This document shows positions 16,345 through 23,754 of a stretch of DNA of 64,000 bases, piece after piece. Both the position numbers and the translations under genes were made by a program. The notes under the pieces were generated by a model. The model was not told the DNA's origin and searched no databases. It saw only the letters and a program-made list of their open reading frames with translations. The stretch covers positions 3,081,488-3,145,487 of the forward strand of contig NZ_CP070608.1 of assembly GCF_017068455.1 (NCBI RefSeq), in the 5' to 3' direction. How positions within the stretch are numbered: position 1 is the stretch's first letter; each line of letters opens with the position of its first letter. Origin of the DNA: Fulvivirga lutea (GTDB lineage Bacteria; Bacteroidota; Bacteroidia; Cytophagales; Cyclobacteriaceae).

Positions 16345-17715
16345 ATGAATCCAGCTACTCAAGATACAATAGTTGCCCTTTCTACACCTCCCGGTGTAGG
16401 TGCCATTGGCGTTATCAGACTATCCGGTAATGATGCAATTGACATTACAAACAAAGTGTTTAAGGGCAAGGATTTAACAAAACAAGAATCTCACACCATT
16501 CATTTTGGAACAGTAAGAGATGGTGACAAGATTATTGATGAAGTGCTGGTTTCTCTTTTTATAGCACCGAAATCATTTACCAAAGAAAACGTGGTGGAAA
16601 TTAGCTGCCATGGCTCGCCCTTTATCTTAAAGCAGGTAATTAAAGTGTTACTGAGCAACGGTGCTCGATTAGCTAGGCCGGGCGAATTTACCCAACGAGC
16701 GTTTATTAACGGTCAGTTTGATTTGGCTCAGGCCGAAGCAGTGGCTGATTTAATTAATGCAGACTCTGAAGCATCGCACGAAGCCGCTTTGAAACAAATG
16801 CGTGGTGGTTTTTCTGATCAGATTAAAGCCTTGCGCGAAGAATTGATCCATTTCGCATCGATGGTTGAGTTGGAACTGGATTTTGCCGAAGAAGATGTAG
16901 AGTTTGCCGACCGTGATGACCTGAAGAAGCTAATCCACAACCTACATGAGGTTATAAACAAGCTTATTTCCAGCTTTGATTTGGGTAATGTGATAAAGAA
17001 TGGTGTACCTACTGTAATTGCAGGCAAACCGAATGCGGGTAAGTCTACCCTACTCAATGCGTTACTAAATGAAGAAAAGGCCATTGTCTCAGATATAGCA
17101 GGTACTACGCGCGATTTTATTGAAGATGAGATCAACCTTGGCGGGATAAACTTCCGCTTTATTGATACGGCCGGATTGCGCGAAACCACCGACACCATTG
17201 AGGCTATGGGTGTGCAACGCACGCAGGAGCAAATGAAGAAAGCTTCTTTGATTATCTACCTCGTAGATATGGCCAATGACAGTGTGGTGGAAATGAACAA
17301 GGAGATTAATAAACTGGAGAATCTGGGCATACCATTCGTGGTGGTTGGAAATAAGTCTGACAAAGCTCAGGAAGATATTAAAACTGCGATTAGCAAGATC
17401 AAAGGCTCGGTATTGATTTCTGCCAACAGCCACGAAAACCTTGAAGCACTAAAAGACAGGCTACTCGAAGTAGTTAATCTTGACAACTTTAAATCTGGTG
17501 ATGTGGTAGTGACTAACATCCGCCATTACGACAACTTGTTAAAAACCAGAGATGCGCTACAAGATGTATTAAACGGTTTAGGAATGAATGTTACTGGGGA
17601 CTTTCTGGCTATGGACATCCGCCAATCTTTGCACTATTTAGGCGAAATTACCGGTGAAATCACAACAGATGATTTGTTGGCGAATATTTTTAGTAAGTTT
17701 TGTATCGGGAAGTAA
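16345..17715 (+). CDS. mnmE: tRNA uridine-5-carboxymethylaminomethyl(34) synthesis GTPase
   Basis: A 456-residue GTPase that with MnmG modifies the wobble uridine of certain tRNAs. The N-terminal formyl-THF-binding domain starts DTIVALSTPPGVGAIGVIRLSG and includes RPGEFTQRAFINGQFDLAQAEAVADLI. The inserted G domain shows G1 GKPNAGKST, G3 DTAGLRETTDTIEAMGVQR (with the K-loop TTRDFIED before it) and G4 NKSD. The C-terminal CIGK carries the catalytic cysteine. Length is normal. I chose the ATG at 16345; a TTG two codons upstream is possible but lies nearer the promoter box and is not needed. Confidence 0.97.
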   Translation: MNPATQDTIVALSTPPGVGAIGVIRLSGNDAIDITNKVFKGKDLTKQESHTIHFGTVRDGDKIIDEVLVSLFIAPKSFTKENVVEISCHGSPFILKQVIKVLLSNGARLARPGEFTQRAFINGQFDLAQAEAVADLINADSEASHEAALKQMRGGFSDQIKALREELIHFASMVELELDFAEEDVEFADRDDLKKLIHNLHEVINKLISSFDLGNVIKNGVPTVIAGKPNAGKSTLLNALLNEEKAIVSDIAGTTRDFIEDEINLGGINFRFIDTAGLRETTDTIEAMGVQRTQEQMKKASLIIYLVDMANDSVVEMNKEINKLENLGIPFVVVGNKSDKAQEDIKTAISKIKGSVLISANSHENLEALKDRLLEVVNLDNFKSGDVVVTNIRHYDNLLKTRDALQDVLNGLGMNVTGDFLAMDIRQSLHYLGEITGEITTDDLLANIFSKFCIGK

Positions 17716-17736
17716 AGTGGCTTGGCCACTGGCTAA

Positions 17737-17870
17737 GAGCTGCGAAAATCGTCCTCGCCAGCAAGCCCCTGAGGCTGTGAAGCAATCTTTAAGACCAAGG
17801 GATATTCAGTCTTCCTCCTTTATAAGGTCGTTCTGCTCGTAATTGCGATCACCCAAAGAGGTAGAAGCAA
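17737..17870. repeat. Degenerate interspersed repeat after mnmE
   Basis: The word GAAGCAATCTTT occurs twice (at about 17779 and 17861), once preceded by a segment like GTCATTGCGAG...GAAGCAATCT, a dispersed intergenic repeat seen in many Bacteroidota. No open frame of coding character is present. Copies elsewhere in the genome cannot be checked here. Confidence 0.45.
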
Positions 17871-17931
17871 TCTTTTTATTTCTTTTATGATTGTTTTTTG
17901 ATGAGTTTAGATGAGGAAATAGTAAAAACTC

Positions 17932-18639
17932 CTAACCGGTTGCAAGTTCATAAAAAAGGAATAATAGAATTGCCGCAATTATCAAAGCCATGATTAAATT
18001 TCCACCCATTTTGGCTTTTTGCTTAATTAATAACTTTCTGACTCTTTCTGGAACTTCTCCTTCTTTACATTTTTGCTCCCAAATAAGGTTAAAATAAGAT
18101 TTTAGAATATCCTTAGGTATGATTGCTCCATAAATCAAATCATCACCTTTTGCTAATTTATTTCTTTTCTTTCCAGTTATTTCAGTCAATTCTAAAGAAC
18201 TTCCTACACCACTTTGCCCTCCACCAAAATGTTCCAATTCTAAATATAGATTCTCATCTATTATAAATACAACTTTATAATATTCATCCGGCCATTTTTC
18301 TTCAATTGAATTATATACTTTTAATTTAACTCCGCTATTCTTTAGAAATTTCACAAATTCATCACTTCTTGCAAAAGCAATTAATTTGTCTGTTGATATT
18401 GAAAGAATATAATATGAACTTTTTTTATCAGAAGAATTGATTTTGTAAAGTGTCATATCTTCATAAGAAACCTTATGAATCATATTAATACATCCTTCAT
18501 CTGTAAATAGAAACTTCTTCTTTAACAGTCTCTGCAAACCTTTATCAGAACGCAGTTCTTGAGGAGTCACATCAAAGTTGTACTTATATAGTTTATAGTG
18601 TGTTGGTATTTTTAATATTAATAAATTTTTAATAACCAA
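17932..18639 (-). CDS. Hypothetical protein with C-terminal membrane anchor
   Basis: A 235-residue protein I do not recognise. It is mostly soluble and Lys-rich, with a single hydrophobic helix at the C-terminus (LIMALIIAAILLFLFYEL, about residues 214-231), so it is probably a tail-anchored membrane protein facing the cytoplasm. A Gly-rich FGGGQSGVGSSLEL segment lies near residue 160. No signal peptide. Its base composition is more AT-rich than its neighbours, and it lies at the edge of the repeat-rich accessory stretch, which suggests recent acquisition. The start codon is uncertain. Confidence 0.6.
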   Translation of the reverse strand: MVIKNLLILKIPTHYKLYKYNFDVTPQELRSDKGLQRLLKKKFLFTDEGCINMIHKVSYEDMTLYKINSSDKKSSYYILSISTDKLIAFARSDEFVKFLKNSGVKLKVYNSIEEKWPDEYYKVVFIIDENLYLELEHFGGGQSGVGSSLELTEITGKKRNKLAKGDDLIYGAIIPKDILKSYFNLIWEQKCKEGEVPERVRKLLIKQKAKMGGNLIMALIIAAILLFLFYELATG

Positions 18640-18787
18640 CTTACCAATCTTAACAAAACCTTCGTTTTGACTCGTTCAAACCTACATTTACATTGGTATT
18701 GCAATAATTTATGTAATTGGGCATTACCTACATTTCACAATGTAAAATCTCATTCCGATTTCAGGCATTCTTTCTTAAATATTAAGT
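18640..18787. other. Non-coding stretch before the repeat array
   Basis: Part of a 387-bp gene-free interval (18640-19026). Apart from the repeat unit and half unit listed separately, I see only AT-rich DNA and a run of related ACATTT/AATGT words; no RNA gene or promoter stands out. Confidence 0.5.
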
Positions 18788-18886
18788 GTCATGCCGACAA
18801 AAGGAGGCATCTTACTAAGTTGAGTTCGACAATTCCTAATAAGTACTTCATCCTAATTGAGGCGGATCCTTCCTGCGTCAGGATGA
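18788..18886. repeat. Hairpin repeat unit 1 (99 bp)
   Basis: Left arm begins GTCATGCCGAC and contains GGCATCTTACTAAG; right arm ends with CTGCGTCAGGATGAC, an imperfect reverse complement of the left arm. The middle has TTCGACAATTC. The same unit recurs at 19523, 19639, 19752 and 20143. Confidence 0.85.
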
Positions 18887-18901
18887 CTATTAATTTAGTA
18901 T

Positions 18902-18933
18902 GTCATGCTGACAATATGAGGCATCTTACTAAG
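18902..18933. repeat. Hairpin repeat, left arm only
   Basis: GTCATGCTGAC...GAGGCATCTTACTAAG matches the left arm of unit 1 and begins 114 bp after it. The loop and right arm are missing, so this is a truncated unit. Confidence 0.8.
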
Positions 18934-19026
18934 TTTGGTTAACAGCAGAGAATAATAACGCTCGCGATATCAAATAAGAACATTTATTAAAAAGGATAGT
19001 ATAACTTAACTAATTACCAAAGGCCA

Positions 19027-19509
19027 ATGGAAGAAGAAGACTTTATAGACCCGAAAAACCTTCCCATTTACAAAAAGGGTAAAGAAATCTTTGAGGTTGT
19101 ACATCAAATTTGTGAATTGATCCCCGATGACAACGAAATATTACAGCATACCAAAGAGCATATGCTTGCAGATGCTGCCATGTTAACTGTTAAAGTGGCT
19201 GGTGCCGAAGGTGGTGGTTTATACGACTTAAAAATGGAAAATGCTACAATCATCCGTAAAGCTGCTCGTGATTTACTAGTTCAAAATCATTCTCTTGAGG
19301 CTTTCGGGTTTAAGGAAGTTGCATATTTTCAAATAGTACGTGATCTCATCGAAGAATATCGATTGCTGTTCATCGATTGGGTCGCTGGATTTGACCAGTG
19401 GGATTATATAATTGATAGATGGGGACTGTTTAATCCTCCAGGTATTGGCCCCTTTGATAAGGATACTGACGATGATGTGCCTTTTGATCCGAATGACTTT
19501 TTAGAGTAA
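19027..19509 (+). CDS. Hypothetical acidic protein inside the repeat array
   Basis: A 160-residue soluble protein of unknown function. It is predicted mostly helical (KGKEIFEVVHQICELI, HMLADAAMLTVKVAGAEGG, ENATIIRKAARDLLVQ, IVRDLIEEYRLLFIDWVAGFD) and ends with a Pro/Asp-rich tail (PPGIGPFDKDTDDDVPFDPNDF). Codon use and a sensible start (ATG at 19027) make it a real gene. Similar short proteins seem to occur in Cytophagales, but I cannot name a family. It is flanked on both sides by copies of the hairpin repeat, with a half unit ending 93 bp before it and a full unit 14 bp after it. Confidence 0.75.
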   Translation: MEEEDFIDPKNLPIYKKGKEIFEVVHQICELIPDDNEILQHTKEHMLADAAMLTVKVAGAEGGGLYDLKMENATIIRKAARDLLVQNHSLEAFGFKEVAYFQIVRDLIEEYRLLFIDWVAGFDQWDYIIDRWGLFNPPGIGPFDKDTDDDVPFDPNDFLE

Positions 19510-19522
19510 AAGCGATTCGTTC

Positions 19523-19624
19523 GGTTATGCCAACCAAAGGAGACATCTTACTGAGTTAGGTTCGACAATTCTATTTAAGATAAACCAAACTAACTTAGGT
19601 AGATCCTTCCTTCGTCAGGATGAC
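19523..19624. repeat. Hairpin repeat unit 2 (102 bp)
   Basis: A somewhat diverged copy (left arm TTATGCCAACCAAAGG..., right arm ...TCCTTCCTTCGTCAGGATGAC). It begins 14 bp after the stop codon of the acidic protein gene and could serve as its transcription end. Confidence 0.8.
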
Positions 19625-19638
19625 TTTTAAACTAGTAC

Positions 19639-19737
19639 GTCATGCCGACAGAGGAGGCATCTTACTAAGATAGGTTCGACAAATCCATTTAGATTATTCA
19701 TCCTAATTAAGGTAGATCCTTCCTGCGTCAGGATGAC
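19639..19737. repeat. Hairpin repeat unit 3 (99 bp)
   Basis: The best preserved unit. Comparing the left arm with the reverse complement of the right arm gives 23 matches in 31. A 14-bp spacer (AGTTAATTTAGTAT) joins it to unit 4; nearly the same spacer follows unit 1. Confidence 0.85.
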
Positions 19738-19751
19738 AGTTAATTTAGTAT

Positions 19752-19837
19752 GTCATGCCGACAGAAGAGGCATCTTACTAAGATGAGCTCGACACTTCTA
19801 TTTAGATTCTTTACTCTAAATTAGTGAGACCCTTCTT
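19752..19837. repeat. Hairpin repeat unit 4, broken at the GIY-YIG gene
   Basis: The left arm is intact (GTCATGCCGACAGAAGAGGC...), but the right arm decays after GTGAGACCCTTCTT and the sequence continues directly into the GIY-YIG gene, whose ATG is 11 bp further on. Confidence 0.75.
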
Positions 19838-19848
19838 ATTTAAAGCAA

Positions 19849-20136
19849 ATGAATTACTTTGTTTATATAACCACAAACCCAAATAAATCTGCCTTCTACA
19901 CTGGAGTGACGAATGATCTTTATACTAGAATGAACGAACATTATCTCAACCGAGGCAACCAGAAGACATTTGCAGGCAGATATTACTGTTACAATCTTAT
20001 TTATTATGAAAGACATAATAATGTTGAAGATGCTATTGCAAGAGAAAAGGAAATAAAAGGTTGGAGACGAGCAAAGAAATTAATGCTGGTTCATACTACC
20101 AATCCAGGAATGAAATTCTTGAATAAGACTCTTTAA
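19849..20136 (+). CDS. Small single-domain GIY-YIG nuclease (YhbQ/UPF0213-like)
   Basis: A 95-residue protein consisting of one GIY-YIG domain: FVYITT and FYTGVTNDL give the two signature strands (GIY and YIG appear as FVY and YTG), R27 in LYTRMNEH is the conserved arginine, and AREKEIKGW contains the conserved glutamate of the active site. GIY-YIG enzymes cut DNA using one divalent metal; single-domain forms have unclear roles. There is no DNA-binding extension as in homing endonucleases. The gene is placed inside the hairpin-repeat array, between a broken unit 4 and unit 5, suggesting a functional or evolutionary link between nuclease and repeats. Confidence 0.9.
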   Translation: MNYFVYITTNPNKSAFYTGVTNDLYTRMNEHYLNRGNQKTFAGRYYCYNLIYYERHNNVEDAIAREKEIKGWRRAKKLMLVHTTNPGMKFLNKTL

Positions 20137-20142
20137 TTCATT

Positions 20143-20241
20143 GTAATGCATACAAACGGGGTATCTTACCAAATTGGTTTGACTTACTAAAATCAAATTC
20201 ACACAATGGCTTAAGAAGATCCCTCGTATCCTCAGTATGAC
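20143..20241. repeat. Hairpin repeat unit 5 (99 bp, diverged)
   Basis: Follows the GIY-YIG stop codon after 6 bp. Left arm GTAATGCATAC...GGTATCTTACC and right arm ...AGATCCCTCGTATCCTCAGTATGAC keep the pattern with more changes than units 1 and 3. Confidence 0.7.
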
Positions 20242-20256
20242 TGTTAATTTAGGATA

Positions 20257-20291
20257 GTAATGCGGAAAGCAGGAGGTATCTAATTAATTAG
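20257..20291. repeat. Hairpin repeat, diverged left arm only
   Basis: GTAATGCGGAAAGCAGGAGGTATCT resembles the left arm and begins 114 bp after the start of unit 5, keeping the array period. No right arm follows. Confidence 0.6.
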
Positions 20292-20377
20292 CTTGGTAAA
20301 CTCTCATAATCAATTGAAAAACCACTAAAGTTCAAGGACAATTTACCACTTTTGCAGCTTTGAATTAAGCTTTACCC

Positions 20378-21406
20378 ATGATCATATCAGACAGTAAAAT
20401 CACCAACATCATTACGCACTATGTTGGTAATAAATTAAAAGATGAAGGTTATTCTTTATCAGACTCAGCAAGTAGCATCTATGAAGAGTCAGAGGAATAT
20501 TATCTAAAATACTTTCTGAGTCAGTTAAAGTCAGAAGAGAAATACCGCTTCACCCACCCTACTGATCTGGAACTGAATGGCGTTTATCAGGCGGCTAAAA
20601 CAGTTTTTGAAGATCAGGAATCATTTATAGAAGTATCACACAACCTTGCCAAGCTGCTCTACTCCCACTCTGAGCATCCAAAAATTAATGAGGGAGTTCT
20701 CAATGTCGTTTTATTAGAAAACATTGCCTTCAGCGGTCAGCGTTGTGAGGCTCTTGGCATCTTTAAATCAGAAACCAATGTTCCTTTCTTAAAAGTAGAG
20801 CAAACAGATGCCAACTATGCACTCACACATGATTTGGGTTATGAACTTAACGGCCTTGATAAAGGTGCACTCATCGCTCAGCTGCCTAATGGTGAAATGG
20901 AAGTCATTGTATACGATAAAAATGGCCTACGCGGAGATTCCAAATTCTGGATAGATGATTTTCTGGGATTAGAAATCATTTCTAATGAATTCTATCAGAC
21001 CACAGAGTTAATGAAAGTCACTCGGGATTTTATTGAGAAAACTGTGCCAGAAGAATTTGAAATAACCCGCCCCGATCAGATTGATCTACTCAACCGCTCT
21101 ATGGATTACCTCAAACATGCAGAAACCTACAACCAGAATGAATATTTAGATTCAGTATTGCATGATGAGGGTCTCAAAGAATCGTTCAGAAGCTTTACCA
21201 GCAACCACATGCAGGAGATGAATGTACCTGAGAGTTTTGCTATTTCAGAGGTGGCCGTAAAGAAAATGGCCCGAACTTATAAAAGTGTTCTTAAACTGGA
21301 TAAAAACTTTCATGTGTACATCCATGGCGACAGAAACAAAATAGAGAAAGGCGTTGATGAGAACGGCCAGAAGTATTATAAGATTTATTTTGAGGAAGAA
21401 AGATAA
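20378..21406 (+). CDS. Nucleoid-associated protein, NdpA/YejK family
   Basis: A 342-residue soluble protein of the 37-kDa nucleoid-associated family (PF04245). The N-terminal wording IITHYVGNKLKDEGYSLSDS is typical of its Bacteroidota branch; the middle ENIAFSGQRCEALGIFKSE and the beta-rich KGALIAQLPNGEMEVIVYDKN...FWIDDFLGLE segment follow family order, and FHVYIHGDRNKIEKG...YYKIYFEEE closes it. E. coli YejK binds double-stranded DNA; its biological role is poorly known. It lies just downstream of the GIY-YIG/repeat array and upstream of the toxin-antitoxin pair. Confidence 0.85.
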   Translation: MIISDSKITNIITHYVGNKLKDEGYSLSDSASSIYEESEEYYLKYFLSQLKSEEKYRFTHPTDLELNGVYQAAKTVFEDQESFIEVSHNLAKLLYSHSEHPKINEGVLNVVLLENIAFSGQRCEALGIFKSETNVPFLKVEQTDANYALTHDLGYELNGLDKGALIAQLPNGEMEVIVYDKNGLRGDSKFWIDDFLGLEIISNEFYQTTELMKVTRDFIEKTVPEEFEITRPDQIDLLNRSMDYLKHAETYNQNEYLDSVLHDEGLKESFRSFTSNHMQEMNVPESFAISEVAVKKMARTYKSVLKLDKNFHVYIHGDRNKIEKGVDENGQKYYKIYFEEER

Positions 21407-21430
21407 GGAACAAATTCTTTCAGTAATTCG

Positions 21431-21450
21431 TAATATATTATAATATATTA
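21431..21450. promoter_or_regulatory. Tandem palindromes before the antitoxin gene (probable operator)
   Basis: The 10-bp perfect palindrome TAATATATTA occurs twice back to back, 12 bp before the ATG at 21463. Ribbon-helix-helix antitoxins bind such paired sites cooperatively, so this is the likely autoregulatory operator. Confidence 0.7.
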
Positions 21451-21462
21451 TAAATTACAGCT

Positions 21463-21699
21463 ATGAATATTTCAGTCTACTTACCTGATTCACTAAAAAA
21501 TCGCTTTGACTCTTATGTCAAAAAAAAGGGGATGACAACCAATGGAGCAATACGTAAAGCTGTAGAATTACTTTTAAAACAAGAATCTAACAAAAAGTGG
21601 GGAAATTGGATAAATAAATTAGATTCGGGTGATTCAGATTTTCCAAGCATAGAGGAGATTAGAAAGGACTTAAACTCACCTAAAGAGAATCTTTTTTAA
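21463..21699 (+). CDS. Ribbon-helix-helix antitoxin (VapB-like)
   Basis: A 78-residue protein. The first 40 residues form a ribbon-helix-helix fold: strand MNISVYLPDSL, helix KNRFDSYVKKKG, turn MTTN, helix GAIRKAVELLLKQ. The rest (WGNWINKLDSGDSDFPSIEEI...) is the flexible part expected to bind and neutralise the toxin. Its stop codon shares one base with the toxin start (TAATG), giving translational coupling. It should repress its own promoter through the tandem palindromes just upstream. Confidence 0.87.
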   Translation: MNISVYLPDSLKNRFDSYVKKKGMTTNGAIRKAVELLLKQESNKKWGNWINKLDSGDSDFPSIEEIRKDLNSPKENLF

Positions 21700-22097
21700 T
21701 GGTTTATTTATTAGATACGTGCGTCATCATTGATTTTATCAAGGGTGATGCAAACACCATTTCTTCTATAAAATCAAAATCTCCGGTGGAGGTTGCCATA
21801 TCTTCTATTACGGAATTTGAATTAAGATATGGAATGGAGCAATCTACTAATACTAAATCCAAAAAGATTTTAAATGCCCTTTTGTCTGAAATAACGATTT
21901 TGGATTTTAGTTCTAAAGAGGCCGAAATAGCGGCCCAAATCAGAAATCAACTTAGGGTTTTAGGCACACCAATTGGCCCTTACGATATGCTCATTGCCGC
22001 AACATCAATTTCTAATAAACTTGTTTTAGTTACATCTAATGAAAAAGAATTCTTAAGGATTGATGGGTTGATTATTGAAAATTGGAGGCAGATATAA
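21699..22097 (+). CDS. PIN-domain ribonuclease toxin (VapC-like)
   Basis: A 132-residue PIN-domain protein. The acidic active-site residues are D6 (YLLDTCVIIDFI), E39 (SSITEFELRYG) and D96 (GPYDMLIAATS), with N114 in the VTSNEKEF position. VapC toxins are Mg2+-dependent RNases that cut tRNA or rRNA when the antitoxin is lost. The protein looks intact and full length. It is translationally coupled to the upstream antitoxin; the next gene (DUF3817) starts 5 bp after its stop codon and may be cotranscribed. Confidence 0.92.
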   Translation: MVYLLDTCVIIDFIKGDANTISSIKSKSPVEVAISSITEFELRYGMEQSTNTKSKKILNALLSEITILDFSSKEAEIAAQIRNQLRVLGTPIGPYDMLIAATSISNKLVLVTSNEKEFLRIDGLIIENWRQI

Positions 22098-22102
22098 ACA
22101 TT

Positions 22103-22411
22103 ATGAATTTAGTCAATTCAAAAACAAATCAATTCAAACTGATTGCGCACGCAGAAGGAATATCGTTACTGCTCATTTTATTTATTACCATGCCACTTAA
22201 ATATATCATGGAATGGGGCTTACCGAACAAAGTTGTGGGCATGGCTCATGGAATTCTGTTCCTCATTTATGTGGTTTTTATTCTTGTATTGGCCATTGAT
22301 GAAAAGTGGCAAAAGCGCAAACTCTTTATTGGATTGCTTGCTTCTATCCTGCCATTTGGTACATTTTATTTTGTGAAGAGGTGGTATAATAAAACTAGCC
22401 CGCATAACTAA
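22103..22411 (+). CDS. DUF3817 family membrane protein
   Basis: A 102-residue protein with three hydrophobic helices. FKLIAHAEGISLLLILFITMPLKY and VVGMAHGILFLIYVVFI match the family's HAEG/AHG motifs, and LIGLLASILPFGTFYFVKRW-like wording ends it. DUF3817 proteins are small inner-membrane proteins of unknown function. The ATG at 22103 is chosen; an upstream TTG would overlap the toxin gene and add seven polar residues. The stop codon lies in the loop of a terminator hairpin. Confidence 0.85.
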   Translation: MNLVNSKTNQFKLIAHAEGISLLLILFITMPLKYIMEWGLPNKVVGMAHGILFLIYVVFILVLAIDEKWQKRKLFIGLLASILPFGTFYFVKRWYNKTSPHN

Positions 22412-22420
22412 AGCGGGCTA
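22396..22420 (+). terminator. Hairpin at the end of the vapBC-DUF3817 transcript
   Basis: TAGCCCGC (22396-22403) pairs perfectly with GCGGGCTA (22413-22420) around a 9-nt loop that holds the DUF3817 stop codon. The tail is AATTAT rather than a T-run, so it may be a weak terminator; it also lies at the 3' end of the convergent rsgA gene. Confidence 0.6.
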
Positions 22421-22433
22421 ATTATAAGGCCTT

Positions 22434-23504
22434 CTACTTTCCTTTCAACCGCTTCTTTATCTTCTGCACATCGCGCACCATTTTACCAAACTGACGCTGT
22501 TCCTGCTTTCGTTCATAAACTTTGGTCTGAAAGCGTTGTTGCTCTCTCATTAGCTTGATGTAGTTATCGTAAATAACAGCATCTAACTCTCCAGAATTAA
22601 AAGCTTTTAGCACTGCACAACCTTCTTCATTGGTATGTGAACAGTCACTAAATCGGCAATTTTCTGCATAGGCTTCAATCACGGGAAATTGTTCACCAAT
22701 GTCTGAATTGTCTCCAAGACCTAGCCCAAATTCACGCATTCCCGGAGTATCAATAATCATTGCTCCATTAGGCAACAATAACATATCTCTCGTGGTTGTA
22801 GTATGCTTTCCTTTGTTAGTCGAATCACTGATCATATTGGTTGAACGGATATTATCTCTCAGCAATGCATTTACCAGAGAGCTCTTCCCTACGCCTGAAG
22901 AGCCAACCAATACTGATGTACTTCCAGGTTTAAATAGATCATTTTCCAACTCTGGAATGCCTTCTCCTGTTTGCGAACTACAGAAAAACACTTCCACTTC
23001 ACGTTGTAGTCGTTTGATCTTGTCCAAATAGAATTGCTTATCAGTAATCATATCGCATTTTGTGAGCACTATTGCAGGAGTAATACCGCACCCAATAATT
23101 TGAACAAGGTATCTCTCCAGTCGGTTTAAGTTAAAATCCTGATCAAGACTTTGAACAACTATCGCATAATCAAGATTGGTAGCCAAAACTTGTTTTGATT
23201 GTTCTTTGCCAGCCGATTTTCGAAACAACAGATTAGTCCTGGGCAATACATCGGTAATAAACACGTTAGACTCATCTACTTTCATAAACTGAACCCAATC
23301 ACCTACTTTGGGTTGGTCTTCCTTTTCATAGGCTACAACAAGTCTACCCATTAGCTCAGCCACTCTTTTGCCATGATTAGTAGTTAAATGAAATTGATGA
23401 CCTTTTACAGAAATTATCCTACCAATTTCGTTCGCATTGTAGGATCGTACGATTGTATTATTTGAGCTGAAACTACTCCAGCCGTATAGATGTAATTTAT
23501 CCAC
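22434..23504 (-). CDS. rsgA: Small ribosomal subunit biogenesis GTPase RsgA
   Basis: A 356-residue circularly permuted GTPase that acts late in 30S maturation. After an OB-fold domain (about 25-100, GRIISVKGHQFHL..., GDWVQFM) the GTPase motifs come in permuted order: G4 LTKCDM, then G1 GSSGVGKSSLVNALL, G2 TTTTRDMLLL, G3 DTPGMREFG. The C-terminal zinc-binding region CRFSDCSHTNEEGCAV follows. A lysine/arginine-rich tail (YERKQEQRQFGKMVRDVQKIKKRLKGK) is typical of the family. The gene lies alone on the minus strand; the upstream 250 bp contain no recognisable gene. Confidence 0.96.
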   Translation of the reverse strand: MDKLHLYGWSSFSSNNTIVRSYNANEIGRIISVKGHQFHLTTNHGKRVAELMGRLVVAYEKEDQPKVGDWVQFMKVDESNVFITDVLPRTNLLFRKSAGKEQSKQVLATNLDYAIVVQSLDQDFNLNRLERYLVQIIGCGITPAIVLTKCDMITDKQFYLDKIKRLQREVEVFFCSSQTGEGIPELENDLFKPGSTSVLVGSSGVGKSSLVNALLRDNIRSTNMISDSTNKGKHTTTTRDMLLLPNGAMIIDTPGMREFGLGLGDNSDIGEQFPVIEAYAENCRFSDCSHTNEEGCAVLKAFNSGELDAVIYDNYIKLMREQQRFQTKVYERKQEQRQFGKMVRDVQKIKKRLKGK

Positions 23505-23754
23505 TTCTTATAAAATTAAGATTAAAAATTGATGGTGATACCCATCATTAACAAAGTCTGAATGTTACCCGAAAGGGTTTACAGCACAATCTCTGTCGTT
23601 ATGTAAGAAATGGTTGTCATACAACTCGAATATACAACTATTTAATAATAACACATCTTTTTGAATGATTCATGTAGTAGTGTCTACCACTTCTTATCGA
23701 ACATACAGATGAATTATCAAAGATTTAACATAGATGTGAACTGATTAATTAAAC

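Noticed and set aside
18667-18942. 91-residue open frame overlapping hairpin unit 1
   Set aside because: It is made of repeat sequence read through as protein, has no sensible start context and no coding character.
18788-20296. CRISPR array
   Set aside because: Repeats are about 99 bp, imperfectly palindromic, diverge from each other, and are separated by genes or near-constant spacers instead of unique spacers of fixed size; no cas genes nearby.
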